From Bradyrhizobium sp. CCBAU 051011 (GTDB lineage: Bacteria; Pseudomonadota; Alphaproteobacteria; Rhizobiales; Xanthobacteraceae): a DNA stretch of 64,000 bases. The position numbers and the translations under genes are program-made. Below, in pieces: positions 55,233 through 64,000 of this stretch (positions are counted from its first letter, which is position 1; each line of letters starts with the position of its first letter). The notes under the pieces were generated by a model. It did no database searches. It had not been told where the DNA came from and saw nothing but the letters and a program-made list of their open reading frames with translations. The DNA lies in NCBI RefSeq assembly GCF_009930815.1, contig NZ_CP022222.1, positions 972,501 to 1,036,500 of the forward strand, in the 5' to 3' direction.

Positions 55233-57527
55233 CTACCATCGATAGGTCAGCTTCGCGATCGCCTTGCGGCCTTCGGCATAGAAGCAACTGGTGTAGCCGT
55301 AGCAGGCTGCGACATAGCGGGTGTCGGCGACGTTGGTGACGTTCAGCGCCAGGCGATAATTGCCCTTGGTGTAGGCCAGCAGCGCGTCGAACGCGGTCGA
55401 GGCCGGCACCTTGAAGGTGTTGGCGTCGTCGCCGAAGGTCGAGCCGACATAACGGACGCCGCCGCCGACCTGCACGCCAGCGAGCGCGCCGCTCTGCAGC
55501 GTATAATCGCTCCACAGCGCGAACCGGTTGAGCGGCACGGTGGTCGGCGCCTTGCCGACGTTGACGGGATCCTGCGTGACCACGGCGTCGATGTAGGAGT
55601 AGGCGCCACGGACGTTGAAACCTTCCGTCAGCGTGGCCGTGCCTTCGAGTTCGATGCCGCGCGAGTTCACCTGCCCCCTCTGCTCGGCAGTGTATGTCGG
55701 AGGCGCGAAGGTGACGACATTGGACCGCGTCAGATCGAAGGCCGCCAGTGTGATCAATGCATTGATCCCGACCGGCTGATATTTCACGCCGACTTCATAC
55801 TGGACGCCGGTTTCCGGCTTCAGCAGCTCGCCCGCGGCGTTGGTGTTGAGTACCGGCAGGAATGATTCGGCGTAGCTGAAATATGGCGCGACGCCGTTGT
55901 CGAAATTGTACATCACCGCTGCGCGACGGGTGAATGCCGAAGCGTCGGCGGTGGCGGAAGACCGAAGGAGAAAGTCGTTGAGGTCGGTCGTGGCGAAGTC
56001 CTGCCGGGCGCCAAGCAGGAACGAGAGCCGGCCGAGCTTGATCTGATCCTGCGCGTAGAAACCAATCTGCGACTGCTTGATGTTCAGGTCGTCAGAAGGG
56101 CCGAGGTTGGTCCAGGTGTTGGTGTAGACAGGCGCAAACACGTTGATCTTGCCGGTGCTATACGTTGAAGCTGTGTCCCGGAACGACGTGTTGCGGTAGT
56201 CGATGCCGAACAACGTAGTGTGGCTCAGGATGCCGGTAACAAACTTGCCCTGGAGCTGGTTATCGACGGCGAACGAGTTGATGGTTGACGCGCCGCCGGA
56301 ACCGGCGCGTGACATCAGACCTGCCGCTTCGTCGGCCGCCGAGAGGTAGCCCAGACCGTAGAAGCTCTGCTGTTCGTTGTGCATCCACGCATAACGCAGG
56401 TTCTGCCGGAACGTGAGTGCCTCGTTGAGGTCATGCGAAAGCAAGTATCCGGCTGTGGCCAGTTCGGTATCGAACCGGTTGAAATTGGGTTCGCCGCCGA
56501 AAAACGTGTTCGGGATAATGCGGCCGTTGTTCGGAAATACCGTGCCGGAGGGCGGAAGGAACTGCAGACCCCAGCCCGCAGTGTCCTTTTGATAATTGGC
56601 CAGCAGCGTGATGGTGGTGGCGTCGTTCGGCTTGAACGTCACCGCGGGCGCGATGAAGACGCGGTTGTCCTTGGTGAAATCGACCTGGGTTTCGCCGTCG
56701 CGGACGACGCCCGTCAGCCGCCACAATACGGTGCCTTCCTTGTTGGCGGGGCCGCCGACGTCAAACTGCCCCTGGTAGCGATTGAAGCTTCCGCCCGACA
56801 CCGACACTTCGCCAAACTGGTAGGCCGTGGGCAGCTTGCTGACATAATTGAGAATGCCGCCGGTGCCGCTGCCGCCATACATTACCGAGGATGGACCCTT
56901 CAGCACTTCCAGGCGCTCGGCGCCGTAGGGTTCCAGACCGAGGAAGTGCACATAGCGGCTGCTTGGCAGCCGGAGGCCATCGAGATAGAGGCCGGGCATG
57001 GTCATGTCGAAACCGCGGATCTGCAACCCGCCGAAGCGGGTATCCGATCCGCCGTTAACGTCCCCGCTGACGCCTGCCGTGTAGCGCAGCGCGGCGCCGA
57101 CCGATTCCGCACCCTGGTTCTTGATCTGATCGGTGGTGACGACGGAAATCGACTGTGGGGTTTCGATGATCGGCGTGTCGGTCTTGGTCCCTGTTCCGCT
57201 GCGGGTCGCGACGAAGCCGCGCACCGGACCATTGGCGCGTTCGCCGGCACCGGGACCCGATGCGGCCGCAGCGGGCACCGCTTGCGGCGAGCGGGCTGCA
57301 CGAGCTGCGCGCGCGCCGCGCGTGGTCGAAGCGCGGCGGGATGGCTGGGCCGCAACCTGACGAGCGCGTTGCTGCGGCGCGTCCACGGTGACCGGTGGCA
57401 GCGCCGACTGCGCCAGTGCGGTTCTGGGCGGTAGGAGAAGGGTTAATCCGCTGACTGCCCCGAGGCAGATCATTCGCATGAGTTGAAGTCGAGTGGCGGA
57501 AAGCGAATCGAATCCTGTTGGTGTCAC
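55233..57527 (-). CDS. TonB-dependent siderophore receptor
   Basis: 764 aa. Signal peptide (MICLGAVSGLTLLLPPRTAL) then VTVDAPQQ, a Pro/Ala/Arg-rich spacer, a plug domain with ETPQSISVVTTDQIKNQGAE (siderophore-receptor plug signature) and a 22-strand barrel ending in an aromatic residue (AIAKLTYRW). Imports a ferric siderophore through the outer membrane with TonB energy. The nearby PepSY protein would handle the next step. Start a GTG at 57527 or Met 16-18 residues later. Frame intact. Confidence 0.95.
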   Translation of the reverse strand: MTPTGFDSLSATRLQLMRMICLGAVSGLTLLLPPRTALAQSALPPVTVDAPQQRARQVAAQPSRRASTTRGARAARAARSPQAVPAAAASGPGAGERANGPVRGFVATRSGTGTKTDTPIIETPQSISVVTTDQIKNQGAESVGAALRYTAGVSGDVNGGSDTRFGGLQIRGFDMTMPGLYLDGLRLPSSRYVHFLGLEPYGAERLEVLKGPSSVMYGGSGTGGILNYVSKLPTAYQFGEVSVSGGSFNRYQGQFDVGGPANKEGTVLWRLTGVVRDGETQVDFTKDNRVFIAPAVTFKPNDATTITLLANYQKDTAGWGLQFLPPSGTVFPNNGRIIPNTFFGGEPNFNRFDTELATAGYLLSHDLNEALTFRQNLRYAWMHNEQQSFYGLGYLSAADEAAGLMSRAGSGGASTINSFAVDNQLQGKFVTGILSHTTLFGIDYRNTSFRDTASTYSTGKINVFAPVYTNTWTNLGPSDDLNIKQSQIGFYAQDQIKLGRLSFLLGARQDFATTDLNDFLLRSSATADASAFTRRAAVMYNFDNGVAPYFSYAESFLPVLNTNAAGELLKPETGVQYEVGVKYQPVGINALITLAAFDLTRSNVVTFAPPTYTAEQRGQVNSRGIELEGTATLTEGFNVRGAYSYIDAVVTQDPVNVGKAPTTVPLNRFALWSDYTLQSGALAGVQVGGGVRYVGSTFGDDANTFKVPASTAFDALLAYTKGNYRLALNVTNVADTRYVAACYGYTSCFYAEGRKAIAKLTYRW

Positions 57528-58406
57528 CCTGAAATTGCCCCGAGGTCTGCCGGCTTGGCCGGTATGATTTTTTGATGCCCCGCTCTAACGCAAGCATCTT
57601 CGGAGTTCGATGGGTGGTTGCTAGAATCTCTCCAGACTGCCCAGCCGATAGAAATATTTGGAAACAGTTCCACCGCAGCGGATCATGTTGCGAACAGCAG
57701 CACGCGTGCAGCGGTCAAGCGATGACACTTCGTGCCAAGCACGGCGCGAGGCCGGACATTTCGCTGCAGTTTCAGATTCCAAGTGCGACGAGGCCACTAC
57801 AAACGACAATCAAACTCACGATGATAACGGCAAGGAAACTGGATGAAGCAAGATCTTCGCGCATGACGGCACCTATGACTCAATCAAATATCTCCAGCGG
57901 GCGAACCTTGACGCCCCAAAATTTTGAAACACACGACGCTCGCATCGCTGCTCACAAGTCAGGGTGATAATGACGCCTCAATAGCCACCCATGGTTTTGG
58001 GTTGAAGACCATTAAACCATCGGTTCGTTTCAGCATGTCTTCGTCGACCTACGAAAACGACTTCGTCGGCGCGGTTCCATCGTTACATGCCGAGCTGCGC
58101 ATGAAGCATCCTCACGAAACCGAGAGGTCGGCGCGCCAGGACGCGCCTCGACCATCCCTCGCTCAAACGAGACAAAGCCTCCGTGAGGTGGCGCACTTCA
58201 CATGCAGCGGCCGCGCGCCGGAACTACTTGCGATCGGCGCAGCGAGATGCGGGCCGCTCTCACATCCACTCGGCCGACGGGCCCTTAGCGGACGTTAAGG
58301 TGACTTCGGCCGAAGACCGCCAATGACTCCAAGCAGACAACGCCGGTGTTCTTGCCATATAGTTCAGCACTCAGACGAGCGGGATGTCTGTCGGAGGATT
58401 GAGGTT
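57528..58406. other. intergenic, no gene seen
   Basis: About 880 bases. Frames are short and unlike proteins. It includes the receptor promoter; I did not find a confident iron-regulator box by eye. Confidence 0.5.
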
Positions 58407-58682
58407 ATGCGCAAAACACCGGGATCGTTACTCCTGGCTATCGCTGCCGTGCTTTTCAGCCCGCAGGTGCGGGCGCAACAGGTTGCGGCCGAAACGCCGC
58501 AGACAATGCTGTCGGCTCAGATTCGTACACAGGGATTCACCTGTGACAAGGCGCTTGGCGCCACGAGGGACAGAAAGCGCTCACAGCCGGACCGTGCTGT
58601 CTGGGTCCTCAAATGCAGCAACGCGACATACAGGGTGACACGCGCCCCCGATATGGCGGCGAAGGTCGAACCGCTCCCATGA
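58407..58682 (+). CDS. small secreted hypothetical protein, 91 aa
   Basis: MRKTPGSLLLAIAAVLFSPQ with RAQQ ending is a signal peptide; the mature part has two cysteines (TQGFTCDKALGATRDRKRSQ and WVLKCSNATYRVTRAPDM) likely forming a disulfide. GAGG precedes the ATG. Such small periplasmic proteins are common in Bradyrhizobium. Function unknown. Confidence 0.7.
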   Translation: MRKTPGSLLLAIAAVLFSPQVRAQQVAAETPQTMLSAQIRTQGFTCDKALGATRDRKRSQPDRAVWVLKCSNATYRVTRAPDMAAKVEPLP

Positions 58683-58763
58683 GCGAATGATCTTCGCTCA
58701 CGGGCGATGGTGGGCACGACGCTTGCGCGCCTTTGCCCACCGTACGGTTTGTCGCGATCCGTC

Positions 58764-59648
58764 TCAGCTCGTCGGCATGACGTAGGCGTAGATCCGGCCT
58801 CGTGAGACCGGGGCTTCACGGACGCGATTGCCGTTGTTGCCGGAGATCATGATCGGATTGCCCTTGGCGTCGACGCCGGTGATGATGCCGACATGGCCGC
58901 CGCGGCGGCCGCGCGTCATCACCGCGATGGCGCCGACCTGCGGGCCGGAAACGCGCTGGCCGTATTTCGCGAACGAACTCGCCATGTCGGAGCCGGTGCC
59001 GCGATAGCCGGAATGCTGCAGAACCATGTTCATGAAGCGCGCGCACCACAGGCTGCCACGCCCGGTCGGGTTGCCGCCGAGATATTTGCGCGCTTCGGCG
59101 ACGACGTTCGACGAGGTGTAGCCCGAGGCCATCGCGCCGCCGGTGGGCGTCACCGTTGCATTCGAAGCGACGCCAGCATCCGCTGCGACGTTTGCGTTCG
59201 CGGCGACGCTCGCGTTGGCGTCGGCAAGGCCGCGCGTCTGCATGCGCGCGACGGCGCGATCCCAGCGCGAGGTGCGCTCGGCATGTTGGAGCCGGGCGCC
59301 ACGGCGGCCGGTGCGGACGTTGCGCGATGCGTCAGCGTTGGCGTAACCGAAGCCGCCGGGTGCGACCATCTGAGGGGTGCCCGTGTAGCTCGGGTTGAAA
59401 TCCGAAAAGCTGCCGGCCTGCGTCTGTGCGACTTGGCGCTCCCAGCGCGACATCCTGAGAGCACGGCGATGGTGGCGATAGGCGTAGTGATGCTTGGCAT
59501 GATGGCCGGCGTGATAGGCCCGGGCGTGCCGCCCTGCGCCGTGGTGAGGTCTTGCCGAAGCCGGAGTGACAAATACGACGATAGAAGCCGAACACAATGC
59601 CAGCGCGATGAAACGAAGCGACCGGCGAAACGCAAACAACTGACGCAT
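58764..59648 (-). CDS. CHAP/TIGR02594-type exported cysteine hydrolase
   Basis: 294 aa. Signal peptide up to ASA, a His/Arg-rich and low-complexity middle (HAGHHAKHHYAYRHHRR), then from about residue 175 a papain-like domain: VAEARKYLGGNPTGRGSLWC with the nucleophile Cys in SLWCARFMN, and RRGGHVGIITGVDAKGNPIM with the His. Such proteins cut peptidoglycan peptides in the periplasm or at the surface. Frame intact; single gene. Confidence 0.88.
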   Translation of the reverse strand: MRQLFAFRRSLRFIALALCSASIVVFVTPASARPHHGAGRHARAYHAGHHAKHHYAYRHHRRALRMSRWERQVAQTQAGSFSDFNPSYTGTPQMVAPGGFGYANADASRNVRTGRRGARLQHAERTSRWDRAVARMQTRGLADANASVAANANVAADAGVASNATVTPTGGAMASGYTSSNVVAEARKYLGGNPTGRGSLWCARFMNMVLQHSGYRGTGSDMASSFAKYGQRVSGPQVGAIAVMTRGRRGGHVGIITGVDAKGNPIMISGNNGNRVREAPVSRGRIYAYVMPTS

Positions 59649-59907
59649 ACTTAGTCCTCTGTAGAACTCCCACTTCCCCTTTGCGTTCGCCTACGAACGA
59701 ACGCGGGCGGCGTTTTGCGTTTCGGGATGTGACGAGAGGAAGATTTCATGTGGCGGCGCGGAAACGATTCCGGGGTAATTCCGCGAAGATTCGATGGCGA
59801 AAATGGAACAATTCCGCCGCATTGCAGCCCCGAGAATTAATTGCAATTTTGCCTGCTCGTCACGCAACGAAGTTACGAAAAAACGAGAAAATCGAGAGGA
59901 ATCAGAA

Positions 59908-60780
59908 ATGCCTTACGCCGTCGCCAGGGACAACGTTCGTCTGCACTATGAAGAGGCCGGAAGCGGGACGCCGATCATCTTCCTGCACGAGTTCGCGGCC
60001 GACCACACCAACTGGGAGCCGCAGATGCGCTATTTCTCGCGCGGCCATCGCTGCATCGCCTATTCGGCGCGCGGCTATACGCCTTCCGACGTGCCGCCAT
60101 CGGCCGACGTCTATACCTACGAGCATTTTTACACCGATGCTCTCGCCGTGCTCGATCACCTCGGCATCGCAAGCGCCCATTTCGTCGGCCTGTCGATGGG
60201 CTCCTATTCCTCGCTACAGGTCGGCCTCAACGCGCCGGAGCGCGCACTGTCGATGACGCTCGCTGCGGTCGGCGCAGGATCGGGTTTGGAAAATCTCGAC
60301 GCGTTCCGCGCGCAATGTGTCGCCAATGCCGAGCAGTATGAGACGATCGGTTCGGTCGAGGTCGCCAAGGTGACGCGGGAGGCGCCGAGCCGGATTCCGT
60401 TTCTGCTGAAGGACCCGCGCGGCCACGCCGATTTCTACGCCGCGCTGGCCCGGCACGATGCCAGAGGCTCGGCCAACACCATGCGCAGCTTTCAAGGCAA
60501 GCGCCCGTCGATCTACACCATGACGGAGGCGATCCGGCGCGTGCCGACGCCGGCGCTCATTCTCTGCGGTGACGAGGACGACAATTGCATCGGACCGAGC
60601 CTGTTTTTAAAGCAGCATCTGCCGGCGGCGGGGCTTTCGTTCTTTCCGAAGTCCGGCCACGTGCTGAATCTGGAAGAGCCGGCGCTGTTTAATGAGATGG
60701 TGGAGCGGTTCATCGCGCTGGTGGAGGCCGGCCGATGGCCGGTGCGGGATCCGAGGTCGCTGGTGGCGGCGGTGGTTTAG
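59908..60780 (+). CDS. alpha/beta hydrolase
   Basis: 290 aa from the ATG at 59908 (GAGAGGAATC upstream). LHYEEAGSGTPIIFLHEFAA is the oxyanion strand and loop, VGLSMGSYSSLQ the nucleophile elbow (Ser), LILCGDEDDNCIGPS the late acid region and FPKSGHVLNLEEPALFNE the catalytic His. A broad esterase/hydrolase family; substrate not deducible. Followed by paired palindromic repeats. Confidence 0.9.
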   Translation: MPYAVARDNVRLHYEEAGSGTPIIFLHEFAADHTNWEPQMRYFSRGHRCIAYSARGYTPSDVPPSADVYTYEHFYTDALAVLDHLGIASAHFVGLSMGSYSSLQVGLNAPERALSMTLAAVGAGSGLENLDAFRAQCVANAEQYETIGSVEVAKVTREAPSRIPFLLKDPRGHADFYAALARHDARGSANTMRSFQGKRPSIYTMTEAIRRVPTPALILCGDEDDNCIGPSLFLKQHLPAAGLSFFPKSGHVLNLEEPALFNEMVERFIALVEAGRWPVRDPRSLVAAVV

Positions 60781-60798
60781 GTTTAGCCGCAGCGGAGA

Positions 60799-60993
60799 TG
60801 CGCCCCCTCTCCCGCTTGCGGGGGAGGGTTGGGGTGGGGGTGCCTCCGCGAGTCACACTGTTCGAGTGGAGAGAGCCGCCCACCATTCGCTTAGTCGACG
60901 CACTCGATCCAGTGAGAAAAGGTTGTCCATTCGACGAGCACGTTATGCGGAAGCACCCCCACCCCGGCCCTCCCCCGCAAGCGGGAGAGGGAG
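60799..60993. repeat. large inverted repeat of CCCTCTCCCGC type
   Basis: CCCTCTCCCGCTTGCGGG and GGTTGGGGTGGGGGTGC near 60803-60841 are repeated inverted at about 60954-60992. The inner stretch of about 110 bases is unrelated to the arms. A common dispersed palindrome type in this genus. Confidence 0.75.
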
Positions 60994-61019
60994 TGGACCG
61001 CCGCCGCGGCATGCTTTCT

Positions 61020-61697
61020 CTACTTCGCGCTTCCGCCCCTGCTCAGCAAAAACACGCCCTGCTCGCCGAACATGTTCCAGACCCACCAGGGCAGGTTCAG
61101 CGGCACCGGGCGGCCATAGAGATCGAGCGCCACCGCGCGCTCCATCTTGACGTTGATCTCGTCGCACAGCTGGACGAAATCCTTGATGGTGCAGAAATGG
61201 ATGTTCGGCGTGTCGTACCAGGTGGCGGGGAGATGTTCGGTGCGCGGCATGTGGCCGCCGACGAGCAGTTGCAGCCGCATCTTCCAGAAGCCGAAATTCG
61301 GGAACGACACGACCGCGCGCCGGCCGATGCGCAACAGATTCTCCAGCACGGTCTTCGGCTGCCGCGTCGCCTGCAGCGTCTGCGACAGGATCACGTAGTC
61401 GAAAGCATCATCGGGATAATTGACGAGATCGGTATCGGCGTCGCCCTGCACCACGGCCAGCCCCCTGGCGACGCAGCGGTTGACGCCCTCGCGCGACAGC
61501 TCGATGCCGCGGCCATCGATGCCGCGGCTCTCCAGCAGTTGCAAGAGTTCGCCGTCGCCGCAGCCGACGTCGAGCACTTTTGAGCCGGCCGAAATCATTT
61601 CGGCGACGAGGAGATGATCGGTGCGATGCTTGCCGGTGCGATCGGGAGCGATGCCGCCGAGCGGCAAGGCCTGTTCCTGTAACGCCATGTCAGCCAC
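61020..61697 (-). CDS. metW: methionine biosynthesis protein MetW
   Basis: 225 aa. SAM-dependent-methyltransferase fold with VLDVGCGDGELLQLLESRG near 40-60, ILSQTLQATRQPKTVLENLL and VVSFPNFGFWKMRLQLL, exact MetW marks. It works with MetX in methionine synthesis. It lies 44 bases behind metX on the same strand, separated by a perfect palindrome. Full length and intact. Confidence 0.95.
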   Translation of the reverse strand: MADMALQEQALPLGGIAPDRTGKHRTDHLLVAEMISAGSKVLDVGCGDGELLQLLESRGIDGRGIELSREGVNRCVARGLAVVQGDADTDLVNYPDDAFDYVILSQTLQATRQPKTVLENLLRIGRRAVVSFPNFGFWKMRLQLLVGGHMPRTEHLPATWYDTPNIHFCTIKDFVQLCDEINVKMERAVALDLYGRPVPLNLPWWVWNMFGEQGVFLLSRGGSAK

Positions 61698-61700
61698 TCC

Positions 61701-61743
61701 AGAGCTTTTTCCGTTCCGATTCGATCGGAACGGAAAAAGCTCT
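61701..61743. repeat. perfect 20-bp-arm palindrome between metX and metW
   Basis: AGAGCTTTTTCCGTTCCGAT and its exact complement are separated by 3 bases. The metX stop codon (61742-61744) lies inside the end of the right arm. The stem could stabilise the metX message or limit read-through into metW. Known as a dispersed palindrome type in the genus. Confidence 0.85.
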
Positions 61744-62998
61744 ACCTTTCTTGTTTTGACGCGTTTTCTTCACGCGAACCGGTATCCACTTCGCTTGAAA
61801 ACGCTTTGCTTTCAAGGCCGCGCGCCTTGCCCGCGGATTCCAGGAAGGCGCGGGAAATGTCGAAGAACTCGGGCACGTCGAGCAGGAATGCGTCGTGGCC
61901 GCGGTCGGTCTCGATCTCGGCAAACGACACCCGCGCGCTCGATGCGTTCAGCGCATGCACCAGCGCGCGCGATTCCGAGGTCGGGAACAGCCAGTCGGAA
62001 GTGAATGACACCACGCAGAAGCGGGTCTTGATGCCGCGAAACGCCTGCGCCAGCACGCCGTTGTGGTCGGCGGCGATATCGAAATAGTCCATCGCCCGCG
62101 TCAGATAGAGGTAGCTGTTGGCGTCGAAACGCTCGACAAAGGACGAGCCCTGATAACGCAGATAGCTTTCGACCTGGAAATCCGCGTCGAACGAAAACGT
62201 CGGCAGCTCGCGGTCCTGCATCCGCCGTCCGAACTTGCGATGCAGCGCGGCGTCGGAGAGATAGGTGATGTGCCCTGCCATCCGCGCCACCGCCAGCCCG
62301 CGATGCGGATGGGTGTTGCGTTCGAAATAGCGCCCATGGTGCCAGTCCGGGTCAGCCATCACGGCCTGCCGGCCGAGTTCGTGAAACGCGATGTTCTGCG
62401 CCGAATGGCGCGTGCTGCACGCCACCGGCAGCGCCGAAAACACCCGCTCCGGATAGGCGGCGGTCCATTGCAGCACCTGCATGCCGCCCATCGATCCGCC
62501 GATCACACAGAGTAGTGTCTCGATGCCCAGCCGGTCGAGCAGCAAGGCCTGCGCGCGGACCATGTCGGGGATGGTGATGATCGGGAAATCCAGCCCCCAG
62601 GCCTTGCCGGTCGCCGGATTGGTCGAGGCCGGACCGGTCGATCCCATGCAGCCGCCGATCACGTTCGAACAGATGATGAAGTACTTGTCGGTATCGAGCG
62701 GACGGCCGGGGCCGACCATGATTTCCCACCAGCCGGCCTTGCCGGTCAGGGGATGCACATTGGCGACATGCTGATCCAGCGTCAGCGCGTGGCAGATCAG
62801 GATCGCATTGGAGCGATCGGCGTTCAGCTCGCCATAGGTCTGATACGCGATCTGGAACGGCGCGAGATCAATGCCGCAATCGAGCTTTAGCGGCTGCTCG
62901 ACGCCGAACTTCGCCACCGTCGAAGTCGGATGATCGGCCTCGTGGGCGCGGTCCTCGCTGTGAATCGACGGACTGGATACCGACTGCAAATTTGTCAT
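61742..62998 (-). CDS. metX: homoserine O-acetyltransferase MetX
   Basis: 418 aa. Acylates homoserine as the first step towards methionine. Alpha/beta-hydrolase fold with [39 protein letters not shown], nucleophile in [14 protein letters not shown], and [13 protein letters not shown] and [14 protein letters not shown] supplying the acid and His. The C-terminal ~30 residues after the His are charged and not conserved. Controlled by a SAM-II riboswitch and attenuator directly upstream; co-transcribed with metW. Confidence 0.97.
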   Translation of the reverse strand: MTNLQSVSSPSIHSEDRAHEADHPTSTVAKFGVEQPLKLDCGIDLAPFQIAYQTYGELNADRSNAILICHALTLDQHVANVHPLTGKAGWWEIMVGPGRPLDTDKYFIICSNVIGGCMGSTGPASTNPATGKAWGLDFPIITIPDMVRAQALLLDRLGIETLLCVIGGSMGGMQVLQWTAAYPERVFSALPVACSTRHSAQNIAFHELGRQAVMADPDWHHGRYFERNTHPHRGLAVARMAGHITYLSDAALHRKFGRRMQDRELPTFSFDADFQVESYLRYQGSSFVERFDANSYLYLTRAMDYFDIAADHNGVLAQAFRGIKTRFCVVSFTSDWLFPTSESRALVHALNASSARVSFAEIETDRGHDAFLLDVPEFFDISRAFLESAGKARGLESKAFSSEVDTGSREENASKQER

Positions 62999-63008
62999 CG
63001 ACGACCAA

Positions 63009-63022
63009 CCTCCTTGCGGAGG
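63009..63022 (-). promoter_or_regulatory. hairpin covering the metX ribosome binding site
   Basis: On the minus strand CCTCC-GCAA-GGAGG forms a 5-bp stem with a GCAA tetraloop, and its second arm is the Shine-Dalgarno itself. This could lower translation independently of the terminator upstream. Confidence 0.55.
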
Positions 63023-63044
63023 CTCCAGACAGAAGTCAGGCCAT

Positions 63045-63078
63045 AAAAAACCCGGCCTGAACGAAAGGTTCGGCCGGG
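63045..63078 (-). terminator. attenuator of the metX riboswitch
   Basis: Minus strand CCCGGCCGAAC, loop, GTTCAGGCCGGG then TTTTTT: a strong intrinsic terminator between the SAM-II aptamer and metX. One unpaired base in the stem. Confidence 0.85.
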
Positions 63079-63087
63079 ATCAACTCT

Positions 63088-63152
63088 GTCCCCGGCCTGT
63101 TTAGCGAGTTGTTTAACGTGGCTGCAAGCCGGCCGGCTCAAATGACCACGGA
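63088..63152 (-). ncRNA. SAM-II riboswitch
   Basis: Minus strand shows GTGGTCATTTGAGCCGG, CCGGCTTGCAGCCACG, TTAAACAACTCGCTAAACAG: the conserved core of the SAM-II (SAM-alpha) aptamer, which folds as a pseudoknot. SAM binding should lower metX expression. It lies 90 bases upstream of the metX start, with the terminator between. Confidence 0.92.
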
Positions 63153-63323
63153 ATGGAACAAAGCTAGTCCGAAGCAGGTCCCCCGTCAAGGCAGCCGCAT
63201 GGTTAACCCTGCGGGGATCATGGCGGATCTGACGTTTCTCTTTGCTTTCAGCGGCCGTCTTTTCTAATCAATGGCCGTGATTGCCGGTGATTTCGGATCG
63301 ATCCGGCCCTGAAGGTTTCTGAG

Positions 63324-64000
63324 ATGTCCAAAGCTCCCCCGGCTCCGCCCTCGCTGCAGGAATTGCGCAAGGAGATCGACGCGATCGACGAGCAGGTCCA
63401 TCGCCTGCTGATGGCGCGCGGCGACATTATCGACCGGCTGATCCAGGTGAAGCAGACCCAGGAAGTCGGCTCGGCATTTCGCCCGGCGCGCGAGGCCAGC
63501 ATGATGCGCGAGCTCGTCCGGCGCCATCGCGGCATCCTGCCGCTCGACACCATCGAAAGTATCTGGCGCGTCATCATCTCGACCTTCACTTACGTCCAGG
63601 CGCCGTTCTCGGTGCATGCGGACGTCTCGGTCGGCGAGCCCGCGATGCGGGATTCGGCGCGGTTTCACTTCGGCTTCGTGGTGCCCTATGTCGGCCATTT
63701 CAGCGCGCAGGCCGCCGTCGAGGCGGTGGCGAAATCGAAGGGCGATCTGGCGCTGGTCTCGGCGGTGTCGAGCCGCACACCGTGGTGGAATGCGCTCGAA
63801 GCCGATGGCGCGCCGAAGATCATCGCCCGGCTGCCGTTCCTCGAACGCGCCGATCATCCGGCGGCGCTGCCGGTGTTCGTGATCTCGCGTGTCGCCGACG
63901 ACGCCATGGTGACGGAAGTCGAGATGTGGAGCGTCCGCGTCTCGGGGTGGAACGCCGACGTCGCTCGTGCGCTGGCCCCGCTCGCCGAAATCGTCGCCGT
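63324..64000 (+). CDS. chorismate mutase, runs off window
   Basis: Partial, 225 residues seen. SLQELRKEIDAIDEQVHRLL starts an AroQ-type chorismate mutase helix 1 (Arg, Asp and the catalytic Lys/Arg in DRLIQVKQ and RPAREASMMRELV). After residue 95 there is an additional alpha/beta part (FVVPYVGHFSAQAAVEAVAK, LALVSAVSS) that is typical of the long Rhizobiales form. Converts chorismate to prephenate for Phe/Tyr synthesis. The gene is divergent from metX. ATG at 63324. Confidence 0.85.
   Translation, partial: MSKAPPAPPSLQELRKEIDAIDEQVHRLLMARGDIIDRLIQVKQTQEVGSAFRPAREASMMRELVRRHRGILPLDTIESIWRVIISTFTYVQAPFSVHADVSVGEPAMRDSARFHFGFVVPYVGHFSAQAAVEAVAKSKGDLALVSAVSSRTPWWNALEADGAPKIIARLPFLERADHPAALPVFVISRVADDAMVTEVEMWSVRVSGWNADVARALAPLAEIVA

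Noticed and set aside
56379..57434. 351-codon frame antisense to the TonB receptor
   Set aside because: Shadow; the sense strand has full receptor hallmarks.

Overview
The window reads as a chromosome segment of a Bradyrhizobium-like alphaproteobacterium (Nitrobacteraceae). Reasons: the rrn operon start with a tRNA-Ile(GAU) spacer, high GC, a SAM-II riboswitch ahead of metX, many short ORFs of types I associate with Bradyrhizobium genomes, and FixK/FNR-type boxes. The assignment is by recognition; no search was run.

Layout. 0-9 kb is core: partial tRNA-Ile, 16S rRNA and its promoter (all minus), an M23 endopeptidase with a TTG start, a small conserved protein, clpB and a MOSC protein. 9-16.6 kb is a decaying accessory zone of palindromic repeats, tiny membrane proteins, conserved hypotheticals and single-base frameshifts, including a broken ATP-dependent DNA ligase D. 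16.8-33 kb carries signalling and envelope genes: an HWE kinase, a radical SAM-CFA synthase-LpxD operon (minus) headed by a perfect TTGAT-N4-ATCAA box, a nuclease-like protein, a PH-domain membrane protein, an Omp25-like protein, a doubly frameshifted periplasmic-sensor kinase, a GAF-PAS-kinase-receiver hybrid and a frameshifted response regulator, also with a FixK-like box. 33.9-41 kb is respiratory and stress related: a four-gene B-family heme-copper oxidase operon with a diheme cytochrome c, small secreted proteins, a cupin, a universal stress protein and a FabI-type enoyl reductase with an extra N-terminal domain. Two more FixK-like boxes lie here. 43-53 kb looks like an integrative element: serine recombinase, phage-type methyltransferase, ATPase, CHC2/Toprim primase, HTH protein, 8-bp tandem repeats and a tyrosine integrase at the right end. 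53.8-57.5 kb is a TonB siderophore receptor with a PepSY membrane protein. 58.4-64 kb returns to core: a CHAP-type protein, an alpha/beta hydrolase, metW-metX behind a SAM-II riboswitch with an attenuator, and chorismate mutase running off the end.

How it fits together. Core functions at both ends flank about 45 kb of accessory DNA. Clear frameshifts cluster in that middle part while the long core genes are intact, so I favour real gene decay over bad sequence. Recurrent FixK/FNR-like boxes suggest several surviving accessory genes serve low-oxygen life: outer-membrane lipid remodelling, stress protein, signalling and small secreted proteins. A degenerate repeat of about 110 bp is scattered between these genes. 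The most interesting candidate system is the FixK-box-headed lpxD-cfa-radical SAM operon.
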